From contig NZ_KB891316.1 in NCBI RefSeq assembly GCF_000373385.1, positions 558,001 to 622,000 of the forward strand: a DNA stretch of 64,000 bases, written 5' to 3'. The DNA comes from Thiobacillus thioparus DSM 505. GTDB lineage: Bacteria; Pseudomonadota; Gammaproteobacteria; Burkholderiales; Thiobacillaceae. Both the position numbers and the translations under genes were made by a program. Under the pieces are notes generated by a model. That model was not told the origin of the DNA. It saw only the letters and a program-made list of their open reading frames with translations, and did not search any database. This document shows, piece after piece, positions 14,997 through 26,303 of this stretch; the stretch's first letter is position 1; every line of letters starts with the position of its first letter.

Positions 14997-17900
14997 TCAT
15001 GAGTTAACGGCTGAAGGAAGCTGTCGGCGGCGCATCAGCCGGTACGCAGCCGGAATCACGAACAGGGACAGGAGCGGCGCGGTGACCATGCCGCCCACCA
15101 TGGGCGCGGCGATGCGGCTCATGATTTCGCTGCCGGTACCGCCGCCCCATAGAATGAGCAAAAGACCGGCAATGATGACCGCCACGGTCATGGCCTTGGG
15201 CCGTACGCGCAGCACCGCCCCTTCCCGAATGGCATCGAGCAGGGCCGCGCTCGTCTCGTTGCCGTCTTCGATTCGACTGTGCCAGGCCTGCTTCAGGTAC
15301 AGCAGCATGATCACGCCGAACTCGGCCGATACGCCGGCCAGCGCAATGAACCCGACGCCGGTGGCAACCGACAGGTTGTAGCCAAGCAGGTACAGAAACC
15401 ACACTCCGCCGGTGAGTGCGAAGGGTAGCGTGACCATGATGAGCAAGGCTTCGTCGAAGCGCCTGAAGGTGAGATACAGGAGCACGAAGATGATCAGCAA
15501 GGTGGCCGGCACGACCAGCTCCAGACGCGCATTGGCCCGTTCCATGAATTCGAACTGCCCCGAGTAGGCCAGACTCATTCCGGGTTCGAGCTTGACCTCG
15601 TGCGCCACGGTGGTGCGCAGGTCCGCCACGATCGAAGCCAGGTCGCGTCCGCGTACGTCCACATACACCCAGCCCGAGGGGCGCGCGTTTTCGCTCTTGA
15701 GCATGGGAGGGCCGTCCACCACCGCGACCCGCGCCACCATGCCCAGCGTGATCTGGCTGCCCATGGGCGTGACGATGGGCAATTGCGTCAGTCGCGCGAC
15801 GGTGTCGCGCCATTCGCGCGGGTAGCGCAGGTTGATGGGATAGCGCGCCAAACCCTCGACCGTCTCGCCGATGTTCTCGCCGCCGACGAGCCCGGACACG
15901 ACCGCTTGCACATCGGCGATATTGAGTCCGTAGCGGGCGGCCGCGGCGCGGTCGATATCGACATCGACATAGCGGCCGCCGGTGAGCCGCTCGGCCAGCG
16001 CGGACGAGACGCCCGGCACCGCCTTGGCGACCTGCTCGACTTGCCGGGCAATGCGGTCGATGTCGGCCAGGTTGCCGCCGGAAATCTTGACGCCGATAGG
16101 GCTCTTGATCCCAGTGGCCAGCATGTCGATGCGGTTGCGGATGGGCGGAATCCAGATGTTGGTGAGCCCCGGAACCTTGACCGTGCGATCCAGTTCCTCC
16201 ACAAGCCTCTCCGGCGTCATGCCTGGCCGCCACTGGTCGTGCGGCTTGAACTGGATAGTGGTCTCGAACATCTCCAGCGGCGCCGGGTCGGTGGCGGTTT
16301 CGGCGCGGCCGGCCTTGCCGAAGACGTGGGCCACTTCGGGCACGGTCTTGATCATCCTGTCCGTCTGTTGCAACAACTCGCTGGCTTTTTGCGCCGATAG
16401 CCCAGGCAGCGCCGACGGCATATAGAGCAGATCGCCTTCGTCCAGCGGCGGCAGAAACTCGCCGCCGATCCGGCTGATCGGCCAGGCCGCGGTGAGGAAC
16501 AGCAACGCGGCCACTGCGAGCGTCGTCTTCGGCCGTGCCAGCACCGCATCCAGCAGCGGCCGGTAGGCGCCGATGAGCCAGCGGTTGAGTGGATTCTTCG
16601 CTTCATCCGGGACCTTTCCGCGTATCCAGTAGCCCATCAGCACGGGAATCAGCGTCACTGACAGACCGGCCGCCGCGGCCATGGAGTATGTTTTGGTGAT
16701 CGCAAGCGGCCCGAACAACCGACCCTCCTGCGCTTCCAGCATGAACACCGGCACGAAGGAAATGGTGATGATCAGGAGCGAGAAGAACAGCGCGGGCCCG
16801 ACCTCGACGGCGGACTCGGTCATGACCCGCCAGTGCGCCTCGCCCTGGAGCGTCTGGCCGGGATGTTCGCGCTTCCATGTTTCGACATGCTTGTGGGCAT
16901 TCTCGATCATGACGATGGCCGCATCCACCATCGCCCCGATGGCGATCGCGATGCCGCCCAGCGACATGATGTTCGCGTTCACGCCCTGGTAGCGCATGGC
17001 GACGAACGCCGTCAGCACGCCCAGCGGCAGGGAGACGATAGCCACCAGCGACGAGCGCACATGCCACAGGAACAGGGCACACACCAGTGCGACGACAATA
17101 AATTCTTCGATGAGTTTATGGGTGAGGTTTTCCACCGCGCGGTCGATCAGCTTGCTGCGGTCGTAGGTGGTGACGATCTCCACGCCCTTGGGCAGGCTGG
17201 CCTTGAACTGTTCCAGCTTGGCGTGCACCGCCGCTATGGTTTCATGCGCGTTCTTGCCGCTGCGCAGAATGACCACGCCACCAACCGTTTCGCCCTGGCC
17301 ATCCAGCTCCGCGATGCCGCGCCGCATTTCCGGCCCGAACTGGATGGTTGCCACGTCGCCGAGCAGGACCGGCACGCCGTTCGCCAGCTTGAGCGGAATG
17401 GCCCGGAAGTCGGCGAGCGATTTGAGATAGCCGCTGGCGCGCACCATCAGTTCGGCTTCGCCGAGCGTCAGTACCGAGCCGCCGCTCTCCTGATTCGCCT
17501 TGCCGATGGCGTCCTTCACCGCGGCCTGCGTGATGCCGAAGCTGGCCAGCTTCACCGGGTCGAGCACGACCTGGTACTGCTTGACCATGCCGCCCACCGT
17601 GGCCACTTCGGCCACGTTCGGCAGGGTCTTCAACTCGAATTTCAGGAACCAGTCCTGCAAGGCGCGTAACTGCGCCAGATCATGGCGCCCCGTCCTGTCA
17701 ACCAATGCATATTCGTAAATCCAGCCCACGCCGGTGGCGTCGGGGCCGAGACTCGAGCGGGCCGTGGCCGGCAGCCGCGCCTGGATCTGATTGAGGTATT
17801 CCAGCACGCGCGAACGCGCCCAATAAAGATCTGTGCCGTCCTCGAACAGCACATAGACGAAGCTGTCGCCGAAAAAGGAGAAACCGCGCACCGTCTTGGC

Positions 17901-18134
17901 TCCCGGCACCGATAGCATGGTGGTGGCCAGCGGATAGGTGACCTGATTCTCCACGATCTGCGGCGCCTGGCCAGGATAGCTGGTGCGGATGATGACCTGC
18001 ACGTCGGAGAGATCGGGCAGCGCATCGACAGGCGTCGTCTTGACCGACCCGATGCCCCAGGCGACGAGGAACAGCGTGCCCAGCAGCACCAGGATGCGAT
18101 TGGCGACCGACCAGCGAATCAGCTTGGCAATCAT
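14997..18134 (-). CDS. cusA: CusA heavy-metal RND efflux pump
   Basis: A 1045-residue inner-membrane proton/substrate antiporter of the HME-RND class, exporting Cu(I)/Ag(I) through CusB and CusC. It has the typical 1 + 5 + 1 + 5 helix layout with two large periplasmic loops. The N-terminal helix ([19 protein letters not shown]) and the loop [13 protein letters not shown] are characteristic. The helix-4 signature [14 protein letters not shown] with its proton-relay Asp is intact. The start ATG at 18134 overlaps the cusB stop. Zn/Co (CzcA) specificity cannot be excluded by this alone, but the neighbouring CusF makes monovalent copper/silver much more likely. Confidence 0.93.
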   Translation of the reverse strand: MIAKLIRWSVANRILVLLGTLFLVAWGIGSVKTTPVDALPDLSDVQVIIRTSYPGQAPQIVENQVTYPLATTMLSVPGAKTVRGFSFFGDSFVYVLFEDGTDLYWARSRVLEYLNQIQARLPATARSSLGPDATGVGWIYEYALVDRTGRHDLAQLRALQDWFLKFELKTLPNVAEVATVGGMVKQYQVVLDPVKLASFGITQAAVKDAIGKANQESGGSVLTLGEAELMVRASGYLKSLADFRAIPLKLANGVPVLLGDVATIQFGPEMRRGIAELDGQGETVGGVVILRSGKNAHETIAAVHAKLEQFKASLPKGVEIVTTYDRSKLIDRAVENLTHKLIEEFIVVALVCALFLWHVRSSLVAIVSLPLGVLTAFVAMRYQGVNANIMSLGGIAIAIGAMVDAAIVMIENAHKHVETWKREHPGQTLQGEAHWRVMTESAVEVGPALFFSLLIITISFVPVFMLEAQEGRLFGPLAITKTYSMAAAAGLSVTLIPVLMGYWIRGKVPDEAKNPLNRWLIGAYRPLLDAVLARPKTTLAVAALLFLTAAWPISRIGGEFLPPLDEGDLLYMPSALPGLSAQKASELLQQTDRMIKTVPEVAHVFGKAGRAETATDPAPLEMFETTIQFKPHDQWRPGMTPERLVEELDRTVKVPGLTNIWIPPIRNRIDMLATGIKSPIGVKISGGNLADIDRIARQVEQVAKAVPGVSSALAERLTGGRYVDVDIDRAAAARYGLNIADVQAVVSGLVGGENIGETVEGLARYPINLRYPREWRDTVARLTQLPIVTPMGSQITLGMVARVAVVDGPPMLKSENARPSGWVYVDVRGRDLASIVADLRTTVAHEVKLEPGMSLAYSGQFEFMERANARLELVVPATLLIIFVLLYLTFRRFDEALLIMVTLPFALTGGVWFLYLLGYNLSVATGVGFIALAGVSAEFGVIMLLYLKQAWHSRIEDGNETSAALLDAIREGAVLRVRPKAMTVAVIIAGLLLILWGGGTGSEIMSRIAAPMVGGMVTAPLLSLFVIPAAYRLMRRRQLPSAVNS

Positions 18135-19615
18135 TGTCCGACTCCTGACCGCTCGATGCGTTCGACAACCAGTCCATCGTCGGTCTGGCGCACGCCGACG
18201 CGCACCTTGTCGCCCGCCTTGAAACCCTGGGCCAGGTCCGGTGTCCCCAAGGGAAAGGTCATGGTCATGCCCGGCATGCCCAGCATCTTGAACGGTCCAT
18301 GGGTCAGGGTGATCTCGCCCGGGGCGATGCCCTTGATGGTGGCCTCCGCCTCGTCCATTGCAGGTGATGCCGACATGGCTGTTTTCTCCGCCGGCCGTGC
18401 CGCGATCCCGCTGAGACTGGCTTCGGAGTCGAGCAGGAACTGCCCGCTCGCGACCACTTGCTGTCCTTCGTCCAGTCCGGCCGTGATGACCGTCTGGTCG
18501 CCGACCTCCTCGCCCAGCGACACCTCGACCGGCGTGTACCGGCCTTGTTCGCCCGCGAGCATGACCAGCGCGCGCCTGCCGGTGCGGATGACGGCCTCGG
18601 TGGGTACGGCAAGCGCCGTGCCTTTGGACTTGCCTTGCAGGGACACCTGCGCGGACATGCCCGGGCGCAACTGTCCATTCCGGTTCGGCAACTCGATCCG
18701 TGCCTGCAGGGTGCGGGTGGCGCCTTGAAGGACGGGCACGATGCTGGCGACGTGGCCCTCGATGGGGCTTGCTTCTCCTGCCACGGTCGCGGTCACGCGG
18801 TCGCCTGTGTCCACCCGGTCCGCCAGCGCCTGCGGCACCGCTGCTTCCAGCCAGACGCTCGACAGCCCGTTGATGCGTGCCAGCGTCTGTCCGGCCATCA
18901 ATGTCATGCCTGCGCGTACGTCGAGCGACTGGATCACCCCGCCAATCGGCGCGGCGACCGTATAGCGCGACTGCACGACGCCGGTTTTCTCTACCGCGCC
19001 GATCATGCGCTCGGGCATGCCCAGCAAGCGCAGGCGGTCGCGCGCCGCGGTCAGCAGACCCGCATCGCCGGATCGCCGGATCGCCAGCAGCTCGTATTGC
19101 GCCGCCGCCCACTCGGGGACCAGGAATTCCACCAGGGGCTGCCCGGCGCGCACCATGTCGCCCGGCGCCAAGGGCCAGACGCGCTCGACAAAACCGACGC
19201 TGCGATTTTGCACCACCGCCACGTCGCGCTCGTTGAAGCCGATGATCCCGGTCACCTCGGCCTGGAAGGCAAGCGGAATATGCTCCACCTTCGCCAGCCG
19301 CACGCCGAGATTCTGTGCGACGGCCGGATCGATCTTCACGCCCGTCTCTTCGCCGCTGGCATCGGCATACTTGGGCACCAGCGCCATGTCCATGAAAGGC
19401 GACTTGCCCGGCTTGTCGAAATGCTGCTGGGGAACCATCGGGTCGTACCAGTACAGTACCTTGCCTGCACCCTGTCCGGGTTGGAGACTGGCGGGTTCTG
19501 TTTTGGCCGCCCTAGGTGCCGGCTGGCTGGCCCACCACCAGCCGCCGGTTGCGCCGAGCGCGAGCAAGGCGGTACCGAGTGCGACGAACAGCAGGATTTT
19601 CTGGGGCTGTCTCAT
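18131..19615 (-). CDS. cusB: CusB periplasmic adaptor with C-terminal CusF-like domain
   Basis: A 494-residue membrane-fusion protein linking CusA and CusC. An N-terminal membrane anchor with WWWA is followed by the heavy-metal segment [20 protein letters not shown], then [11 protein letters not shown], the lipoyl/hairpin region and beta-barrel (about 110-400). The last 70 residues (about 425-490) are a CusF-like domain ([20 protein letters not shown] followed by MPGMTMTF) with the two Met but no Trp at the capping position. A chaperone domain tethered to the adaptor would deliver metal directly to the pump. The start at 19615 overlaps the cusC stop (ATGA-type coupling). Confidence 0.92.
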   Translation of the reverse strand: MRQPQKILLFVALGTALLALGATGGWWWASQPAPRAAKTEPASLQPGQGAGKVLYWYDPMVPQQHFDKPGKSPFMDMALVPKYADASGEETGVKIDPAVAQNLGVRLAKVEHIPLAFQAEVTGIIGFNERDVAVVQNRSVGFVERVWPLAPGDMVRAGQPLVEFLVPEWAAAQYELLAIRRSGDAGLLTAARDRLRLLGMPERMIGAVEKTGVVQSRYTVAAPIGGVIQSLDVRAGMTLMAGQTLARINGLSSVWLEAAVPQALADRVDTGDRVTATVAGEASPIEGHVASIVPVLQGATRTLQARIELPNRNGQLRPGMSAQVSLQGKSKGTALAVPTEAVIRTGRRALVMLAGEQGRYTPVEVSLGEEVGDQTVITAGLDEGQQVVASGQFLLDSEASLSGIAARPAEKTAMSASPAMDEAEATIKGIAPGEITLTHGPFKMLGMPGMTMTFPLGTPDLAQGFKAGDKVRVGVRQTDDGLVVERIERSGVGQ

Positions 19616-20874
19616 TGTTGTTCTCCTGGGTGATCGCCGTAGGCGTAATACAGACGTGCAGCGACTTGCCGGCGCTGCCCTTCCAGTTCGATGACCTTGA
19701 GTTCCGTATCGATGCGTTCGCGGCGCGCGGCAATCACCTCGGCCAGACTGCCTTTGCCGCCGCACCAGGCCGCCATCGCCAGTTCGACCTTCTCGTCGGC
19801 GAGCGGCAGCAACACCTCGCGCTGGCGCTTGACGGTATTCGCAAGTCGCTGGTGCTCGGCCAGGTCCGACTCCAGCATGGCGGCGTGTTCGCGCAGCGTG
19901 GCCTCGCGCTCGGCATCCAGACCCGCACGCTCGGCGCGTTTGGCGGCGATTTTCGGGTCCTGGCGCGACCCGGGGAAGATCGGCAGGTCGAAGCTCATCT
20001 GCAGCGAAACCATGTCGCTGAACTGCGGGCCGCGCTGCTGGTAGGCCAGCTCCAGCGCCCAGTCCGGCCTTTTTTCGGCCTGCGCTTCGCCGATCTCGGC
20101 GTCGAGCATGCGTTCCTGCGAATCGAACCCGGTCAACTCCGGATGCCGGTGCAGGCTGTGCGCCAGCACGTCGTGCGAGATCGGCCAATCCGGTGAAGTG
20201 CCTTGCAAGGGCTCTTCGGCTGCGGCACCGATCCACCGCTTGAGGGCAGCAATGGCCTGTTCGCGCCGCGTGCGCAGCTCGTCCGCACGGTCCTCGATCA
20301 GGGCCGCCTCCTGCCGCGGCATGACTGCGTCTGTCGGTGTCCCTTTGCCACCGGCGAGCATGGCCTTGACTGCCGAATCGAGCAGCCGGTTTTCTGCGCG
20401 CAAGTCATCCATGCGGACGAGCGCTTGTTCGACACTTGCGCGCGCGATCCATGCGATGGCCGCTTCGCGTAAGACGGTAAGGCGGGTAATACGGGTCTGC
20501 GCTTCGGCGACCGCCACCTTGCTCTGCGCTACCGCGATACGCGCCTCCCGCTTGGCGCCATTGGGAAACTCCTGCATCACGCCGATGCGGCGCATGGTCA
20601 TGAAGTCGCGGGACACGCTGTAACGGTCGGGCCCGCTGATCGGCAGGTTATCGATGCCAAGCTCGAGTTTCGGGTCGGGCAACTCGCCCGCGGGCAATGA
20701 ATTCGATTGCGCTGCCGCGGCGTCTTCTTCGCGGGCTTTGAGTTGAGGCGCATCCGCCTGGGCAAGGCGCAGCGCTTCGTCGAACGTCAGCGAGTGGCCA
20801 AGCGTGCTGAAACCGGCAAGCAGCATGGCGACGACCATACGCTTCCCGGGTTGAAACGGGATGAGGGAGAACAT
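19612..20874 (-). CDS. cusC: CusC-type outer-membrane efflux protein (TolC family)
   Basis: A 420-residue outer-membrane channel component with two outer-membrane efflux protein repeats. After an export signal (HSLTFDEALRLAQADAP starts the mature part), residues 40-200 and 225-415 form the duplicated long-helix architecture (PDPKLELGIDNLPISGPDRY, YQQRGPQFSDMVSLQMSFDL). I chose the ATG at 20874, preceded by AGAGAGG; the longer in-frame start at 20934 has no such site. No lipobox Cys is visible, unlike E. coli CusC. It is the first pump gene, transcribed ahead of cusB and cusA. Confidence 0.88.
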   Translation of the reverse strand: MFSLIPFQPGKRMVVAMLLAGFSTLGHSLTFDEALRLAQADAPQLKAREEDAAAAQSNSLPAGELPDPKLELGIDNLPISGPDRYSVSRDFMTMRRIGVMQEFPNGAKREARIAVAQSKVAVAEAQTRITRLTVLREAAIAWIARASVEQALVRMDDLRAENRLLDSAVKAMLAGGKGTPTDAVMPRQEAALIEDRADELRTRREQAIAALKRWIGAAAEEPLQGTSPDWPISHDVLAHSLHRHPELTGFDSQERMLDAEIGEAQAEKRPDWALELAYQQRGPQFSDMVSLQMSFDLPIFPGSRQDPKIAAKRAERAGLDAEREATLREHAAMLESDLAEHQRLANTVKRQREVLLPLADEKVELAMAAWCGGKGSLAEVIAARRERIDTELKVIELEGQRRQVAARLYYAYGDHPGEQQ

Positions 20875-20946
20875 GACGACCTCTCTTCGGCTGAACAAGA
20901 CAAGGCGCCGCGCGAACGCAGCACCGCCCGTCACGACCGAAGCGGT

Positions 20947-21339
20947 CTAAATGCGGAAAACCTGGTATTGGATACGAAGCGGGGGCGAAGCGTCCGCCAG
21001 CCACATCGGGCTGTCACGGAGGCTCCGGGAGGAAGAACGATCGCCTGCGTCAAGATGCGGCACGATCCAGAATCCCAACCATGCGAACGGCAGGAGATCG
21101 ATAGCCGGAACCTGATTCGACTGCGCGGACTGGTCACAGTGCGCCTTGCATAACGGAGTCGGTTTGCTCGCCATTTCGCGCGCACAATCCGGCGACATGT
21201 CGGCGTCCTCGGCCGCGTTCGGTGCCGCGAAAAGCATCATCTGCAGCGGGCATGCATACGCCGCGACCGCGAGCTGGCCCGAGATCAGGATCACGGCACA
21301 GAGAAAAGCGATTGATCGGCGTATTTTCTTGCGGAACAT
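20947..21339 (-). CDS. Small exported Cys/Met/His protein at the head of the cus operon
   Basis: A 130-residue protein I do not recognise by name. An N-terminal hydrophobic segment (about 8-28, ending AVAAYA) is a likely signal peptide or anchor. The following region has spaced metal-ligand-type residues: ACPLQMM, DMSPDCAREM and LCKAHCDQ. A second hydrophobic patch (IDLLPFAWLGFWIVPHL) comes next, then a polar tail. Its position immediately before cusC suggests a copper-responsive periplasmic accessory, which is inference from context and ligand content. The tail (about 100-130) is arginine-rich and featureless. Confidence 0.55.
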   Translation of the reverse strand: MFRKKIRRSIAFLCAVILISGQLAVAAYACPLQMMLFAAPNAAEDADMSPDCAREMASKPTPLCKAHCDQSAQSNQVPAIDLLPFAWLGFWIVPHLDAGDRSSSRSLRDSPMWLADASPPLRIQYQVFRI

Positions 21340-21448
21340 GACTGCACTATAAACCGATGCGTTTCATTTAGGAAACCCCGCTTATCCCTCCCGGAGTTGG
21401 TGCTGCAAACCCCAGCACAAGCAACCCCGGCAACGACCACGTGGTGGA

Positions 21449-23385
<1,937 letters not shown>

Positions 23386-23397
23386 GGCCAGACTCCT

Positions 23398-23754
23398 TCA
23401 ATAGAACAGCGGGGCGAGATACGGGAAGATCACAGCGAGCGCGATGAGCGCTGCCACGATCCAGAACAGCACTTTGTAGATCCGGTTGGTCTGAGGCATC
23501 GCGCATAGGGAGCCGGGCGTGCAGGCGGCTGCGGCCGGTGCCCGGTAGATCTGTTTCCAGGCGAAGAACAGGGCGATGATGGCTGCCCCGAGGAACCAGG
23601 GGCGGAATGGTTCCAGCACCGCGAGATTGGCGACCCAGACGCCGCCAATGCCAAGCACGACCAGCACCAGGGGGCCGACACAACACAGGGAGGCGGCGAT
23701 GGCGGCGATGACGCCACCGATGAGAGGCAAGCGCCCAGCCTTCTCTTGCGACAT
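23398..23754 (-). CDS. merT: Mercuric ion transporter MerT
   Basis: A 118-residue inner-membrane protein with three predicted helices. The first holds the vicinal pair C24-C25 (ASLCCVGP) which takes Hg(II) from MerP. A cytoplasmic loop between helices 2 and 3 carries a second Cys pair (ACTPGSLCAMP) for transfer to MerA. AGGAG precedes the ATG. It is the first gene of the merTPA operon, transcribed from the operator-promoter shared with merR. Confidence 0.95.
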   Translation of the reverse strand: MSQEKAGRLPLIGGVIAAIAASLCCVGPLVLVVLGIGGVWVANLAVLEPFRPWFLGAAIIALFFAWKQIYRAPAAAACTPGSLCAMPQTNRIYKVLFWIVAALIALAVIFPYLAPLFY

Positions 23755-23784
23755 GGCTTCTCCTTTCCGGGATAAGATGGCGCA

Positions 23785-23816
23785 AGCTTAAAGTCCGTAC
23801 CATGCTACGGTGTCAA
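23785..23816 (-). promoter_or_regulatory. mer operator-promoter
   Basis: On the minus strand TTGACA (23811-23816) is followed by the dyad CCGTA-N6-TACGG (23795-23810) and TAAGCT (23785-23790). The spacer is 20 bp, or 19 if the minus-10 is read as TTAAGC. An over-long spacer with the MerR dyad between the hexamers is the hallmark of MerR-activated promoters, where Hg-bound MerR untwists DNA to align the hexamers. It drives merTPA; merR is transcribed the other way. Confidence 0.88.
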
Positions 23817-23850
23817 GCGGGGTTTACTGGAGAGGAAAACGATCCATCGG

Positions 23851-24273
23851 ATGCCAACCATGCAAGGACTCACGATTTCACAAATGGCACGCGAGTCGAG
23901 CGTCAACGTCGAGACGATCCGCTTTTATCAACGTCGTGGCCTGCTGGCGGAACCCGACAAGCCGCTGGGCGGCATCCGCCGCTACGGCCGGGCGGACGTG
24001 GCGCGCGTGCTGTTCATCAAGGCGGCGCAGCGCATCGGATTTACGCTGGACGAGGTTGCACAACTATTGAGGCTGGATGACGGCACCCAGTGCTCGGATG
24101 CCCGCGCCATCGCCGAGCGCAAGCTCGCCGATGTGCGCACGCGTCTGGCCGACCTGCAGCGCATCGAGGGTGTGTTGACGCAACTTGTCGGCCGCTGCGC
24201 CACCAGGCGGGGCAAGGTGCGCTGCCCTTTGATCGACGCGCTGCAACCGCCGCTTGCGCATGACGACACGTAG
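23851..24273 (+). CDS. merR: Mercury-responsive regulator MerR
   Basis: A 140-residue regulator. The winged helix covers 5-75 ([20 protein letters not shown]) and a long dimerisation helix follows. The Hg-binding cysteines C81, C116 and C125 keep exactly the spacing of the known MerR trio (82, 117, 126 in Tn501). The start could be Met1 or Met4. It is divergent from merTPA, acting as repressor without and activator with Hg(II). It converges on the rubredoxin reductase gene. Confidence 0.95.
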   Translation: MPTMQGLTISQMARESSVNVETIRFYQRRGLLAEPDKPLGGIRRYGRADVARVLFIKAAQRIGFTLDEVAQLLRLDDGTQCSDARAIAERKLADVRTRLADLQRIEGVLTQLVGRCATRRGKVRCPLIDALQPPLAHDDT

Positions 24274-24287
24274 CGTCCGCGCCAGAC

Positions 24288-25424
24288 TCAGGTAGCCAGT
24301 TCCTTCACCAGCGTATTGCGGCGACCGGTTTCGCTGCCGGTGAGCGCGAAGCCCTGCAGGCGACCACAGTCGTCGACATGCAGTGCGCAGATGCCGGTAT
24401 CGCCGCACGCCACTTTCCAGCCCCCTGCCGCGCCGAGTTTGGGCGGCAGCACGGCCACGGGATGCGCCGGCGTCTTCACCATCACCGGCATCGCCGGGTA
24501 CACCACCGGCGTCGGCGTGCCGGCGAGCGTGGCGGCCAACGCGCGCGCCTGCACCATCAGCGGCTGCACATAAGGCAGGTTGAGCCCGTCGACTTCGGCG
24601 CAGTCGCCCATCGCGTACACATTCGCCACCCCGGTTTCCAGCAGACGATTGGTCCGGATGCCGCGCCCGACCGGGATGCCCGCCGCCTGCGCCAGCCTGG
24701 TGCGCGGGCGCAGGCCGATCGCCGACAGCACGACATCCGCCGCGACGGCTTCGCCGTTGTCCAGCCCGACCTGATACCCGCTTGCTGTCGGCTCGACGCT
24801 TCTGGCGGTACATCCGAAATGCCAGTTCACCCCAAGTGCGGCAAGGCTATCGGCCAGACGCCGGCCGGCCTCGACCGGTAACAGCCGCTCCAGCGGCCAT
24901 TCACCCAGGTGGACCACATCGACCGTGAAGCCGGCGTGCACCAGATCGTTGGCGAACTCGCAGCCGATCAGTCCGCCGCCGAGCACCGTGACGCGCTTTT
25001 TGCCGTCGAGGGCATCGCGGAAGGCGGCGTAATCGGCCAGATCATTCACCGCCAGCACTGCGGCAGCGCCGCTGCCGGACAGGCCGTGCGGGATCGGATC
25101 GGCCCCCAGGGCGAGCACCAGCTTGCCGTAGTCGAGCGCACCGCTGCCGGTTTGCACGCGTTGGTTCTGCATATCGATCGCGGTCACGCGCGCATGCGTG
25201 AGCACCGTTGCATGCTGGTCCGCCGCCATTTTCTCCGCACTGGCGCCTGCCAGTGCGGCCGCAGACCTGCCTGCCGCAAGAGCGTTCGACAGGTTCGGCT
25301 TGGAATAGAAGGCCCCGTCGTCCGCCGTGACGAGCGTGACGGGCGTGCTCGTGTCGCGCTTGCGGATTTCCTTCAGCAAGGTGTAGCCGGCAAGACCCGA
25401 GCCGACAATGACGATGGGGGGCAT
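24288..25424 (-). CDS. Rubredoxin-NAD(+) reductase-like FAD oxidoreductase
   Basis: A 378-residue pyridine nucleotide-disulfide family protein without redox-active Cys. The FAD site is IVGSGLAGYTLL (residues 5-15), the NAD(P)H site VTVLGGGLIGCEFANDL, and the second FAD segment VYAMGDCAEVDG. This fits NAD(P)H:rubredoxin oxidoreductases. It follows the rubredoxin and rubrerythrin genes on the same strand, making a complete electron chain NAD(P)H to reductase to rubredoxin to rubrerythrin for peroxide reduction. Confidence 0.88.
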   Translation of the reverse strand: MPPIVIVGSGLAGYTLLKEIRKRDTSTPVTLVTADDGAFYSKPNLSNALAAGRSAAALAGASAEKMAADQHATVLTHARVTAIDMQNQRVQTGSGALDYGKLVLALGADPIPHGLSGSGAAAVLAVNDLADYAAFRDALDGKKRVTVLGGGLIGCEFANDLVHAGFTVDVVHLGEWPLERLLPVEAGRRLADSLAALGVNWHFGCTARSVEPTASGYQVGLDNGEAVAADVVLSAIGLRPRTRLAQAAGIPVGRGIRTNRLLETGVANVYAMGDCAEVDGLNLPYVQPLMVQARALAATLAGTPTPVVYPAMPVMVKTPAHPVAVLPPKLGAAGGWKVACGDTGICALHVDDCGRLQGFALTGSETGRRNTLVKELAT

Positions 25425-25482
25425 AAAAAGCTCCTGGAGAATGGAGGCCGCATCGTGCGGCCCCGGTTACATTCAATGGCGT

Positions 25483-25656
25483 TCAGGCAGCCGTGATTTC
25501 AACCATCTCGAAATCCGCCTTGGCCACGCCGCAGTCGGGGCATTCCCAGCCTTCCGGCACGTCCTCCCAACGGGTGCCGGGGGCGATGCCATGCTCCGGG
25601 TCGCCTTTGGATTCGTCATAGATGTAACCGCAAACGATACATTGCCAAGCTTTCAT
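25483..25656 (-). CDS. Rubredoxin
   Basis: A 57-residue one-iron electron carrier. The Fe(Cys)4 site is C6/C9 ([11 protein letters not shown]) and C39/C42 (ECPDCGVAK), with the canonical acidic, aromatic-rich core ([14 protein letters not shown]). I chose the ATG at 25656, 6 bases after AAGGAA; a Met five residues earlier is in frame but worse placed. It lies between rubrerythrin and the reductase and is their obvious go-between. Confidence 0.95.
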   Translation of the reverse strand: MKAWQCIVCGYIYDESKGDPEHGIAPGTRWEDVPEGWECPDCGVAKADFEMVEITAA

Positions 25657-25698
25657 GTTATTTCCTTTCAATCGACCAAGTCGTCTTCAATAATTCAT

Positions 25699-26172
25699 TC
25701 AGGCGGCAATCGCGTCTTTTTGCGCCTGGTAGTGCATCGCGTGCTTCTCTTCCACCTTGATCAGCGCGGCGAAACGCTTGGCGGCCTTGTCCAGCACTGC
25801 CTTGAAGATCTCGGCGTGCACCTTCGATTCGGCGATCTGCTCGTCCATCTCGGCCACCGCAGCGGTGTTGCCTTCGGTCATCGCCTCGTGGCGGAACTTG
25901 GGGTACATCTCGGTGTACTCGCGGGTTTCGCCGTCGATCGCATACTGCAGGCACTTGGCCGGCGTCATCGTTTCGTCGGCGAACAGCAGCTCGGCGTGGC
26001 CAAAGGCGTGCAGCATTTCCTGCGCGGCGGTGTCTTCGAACACCCTTGCCGTGGCCTCGTCGCCGGCCTTGCGGCACTGGCGCGCAAACCACATGTACTT
26101 GATGTGGGCCATCGATTCGCCGGCAAAGGCCGCTTCGAGGTTCTGGATGGTGGGGGACGTCGTGTACTGCAT
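25699..26172 (-). CDS. Rubrerythrin (di-iron domain only)
   Basis: A 157-residue ferritin-like four-helix protein with the diiron ligands E19 (AGESMAH), E52 and H55 (EMLHAFGH), then TREYTEMYPKF and VEEKHAMHY. Rubrerythrins reduce hydrogen peroxide to water. The C-terminal rubredoxin domain of classical rubrerythrin is absent; the separate rubredoxin gene 43 bp downstream supplies it. It is the first gene of the operon, behind a promoter element nearly identical to one before the DsrC-like gene at 48397. Confidence 0.92.
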   Translation of the reverse strand: MQYTTSPTIQNLEAAFAGESMAHIKYMWFARQCRKAGDEATARVFEDTAAQEMLHAFGHAELLFADETMTPAKCLQYAIDGETREYTEMYPKFRHEAMTEGNTAAVAEMDEQIAESKVHAEIFKAVLDKAAKRFAALIKVEEKHAMHYQAQKDAIAA

Positions 26173-26220
26173 GATTTGCTCCTGTTCGGTTGATTTACGA
26201 TGCCAATCAAGACAGGAGCA

Positions 26221-26262
26221 ATGTTAGAGAAAACAAATATATCGATCCAACGGAAATCTTGG
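26221..26262 (-). promoter_or_regulatory. Promoter of the rubrerythrin operon with shared regulatory element
   Basis: On the minus strand CCAA-N8-TTGG (26247-26262) overlaps a TTGGAT minus-35 (26245-26250). GGATCGATATAT (26237-26248) and a TAACAT minus-10 (26221-26226) follow after an 18-bp spacer. A start near 26214 leaves a leader of about 42 bases. The element closely matches the one at 48426-48468 in sequence and spacing. Confidence 0.6.
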
Positions 26263-26303
26263 ATGAAAACGATTGATGATATCGATCGGCCTGCCTGAGC
26301 AAC

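Noticed and set aside
18458-19633. 391-residue plus-strand frame
   Set aside because: Antisense to cusB, whose motifs and coupling to cusA and cusC are clear.
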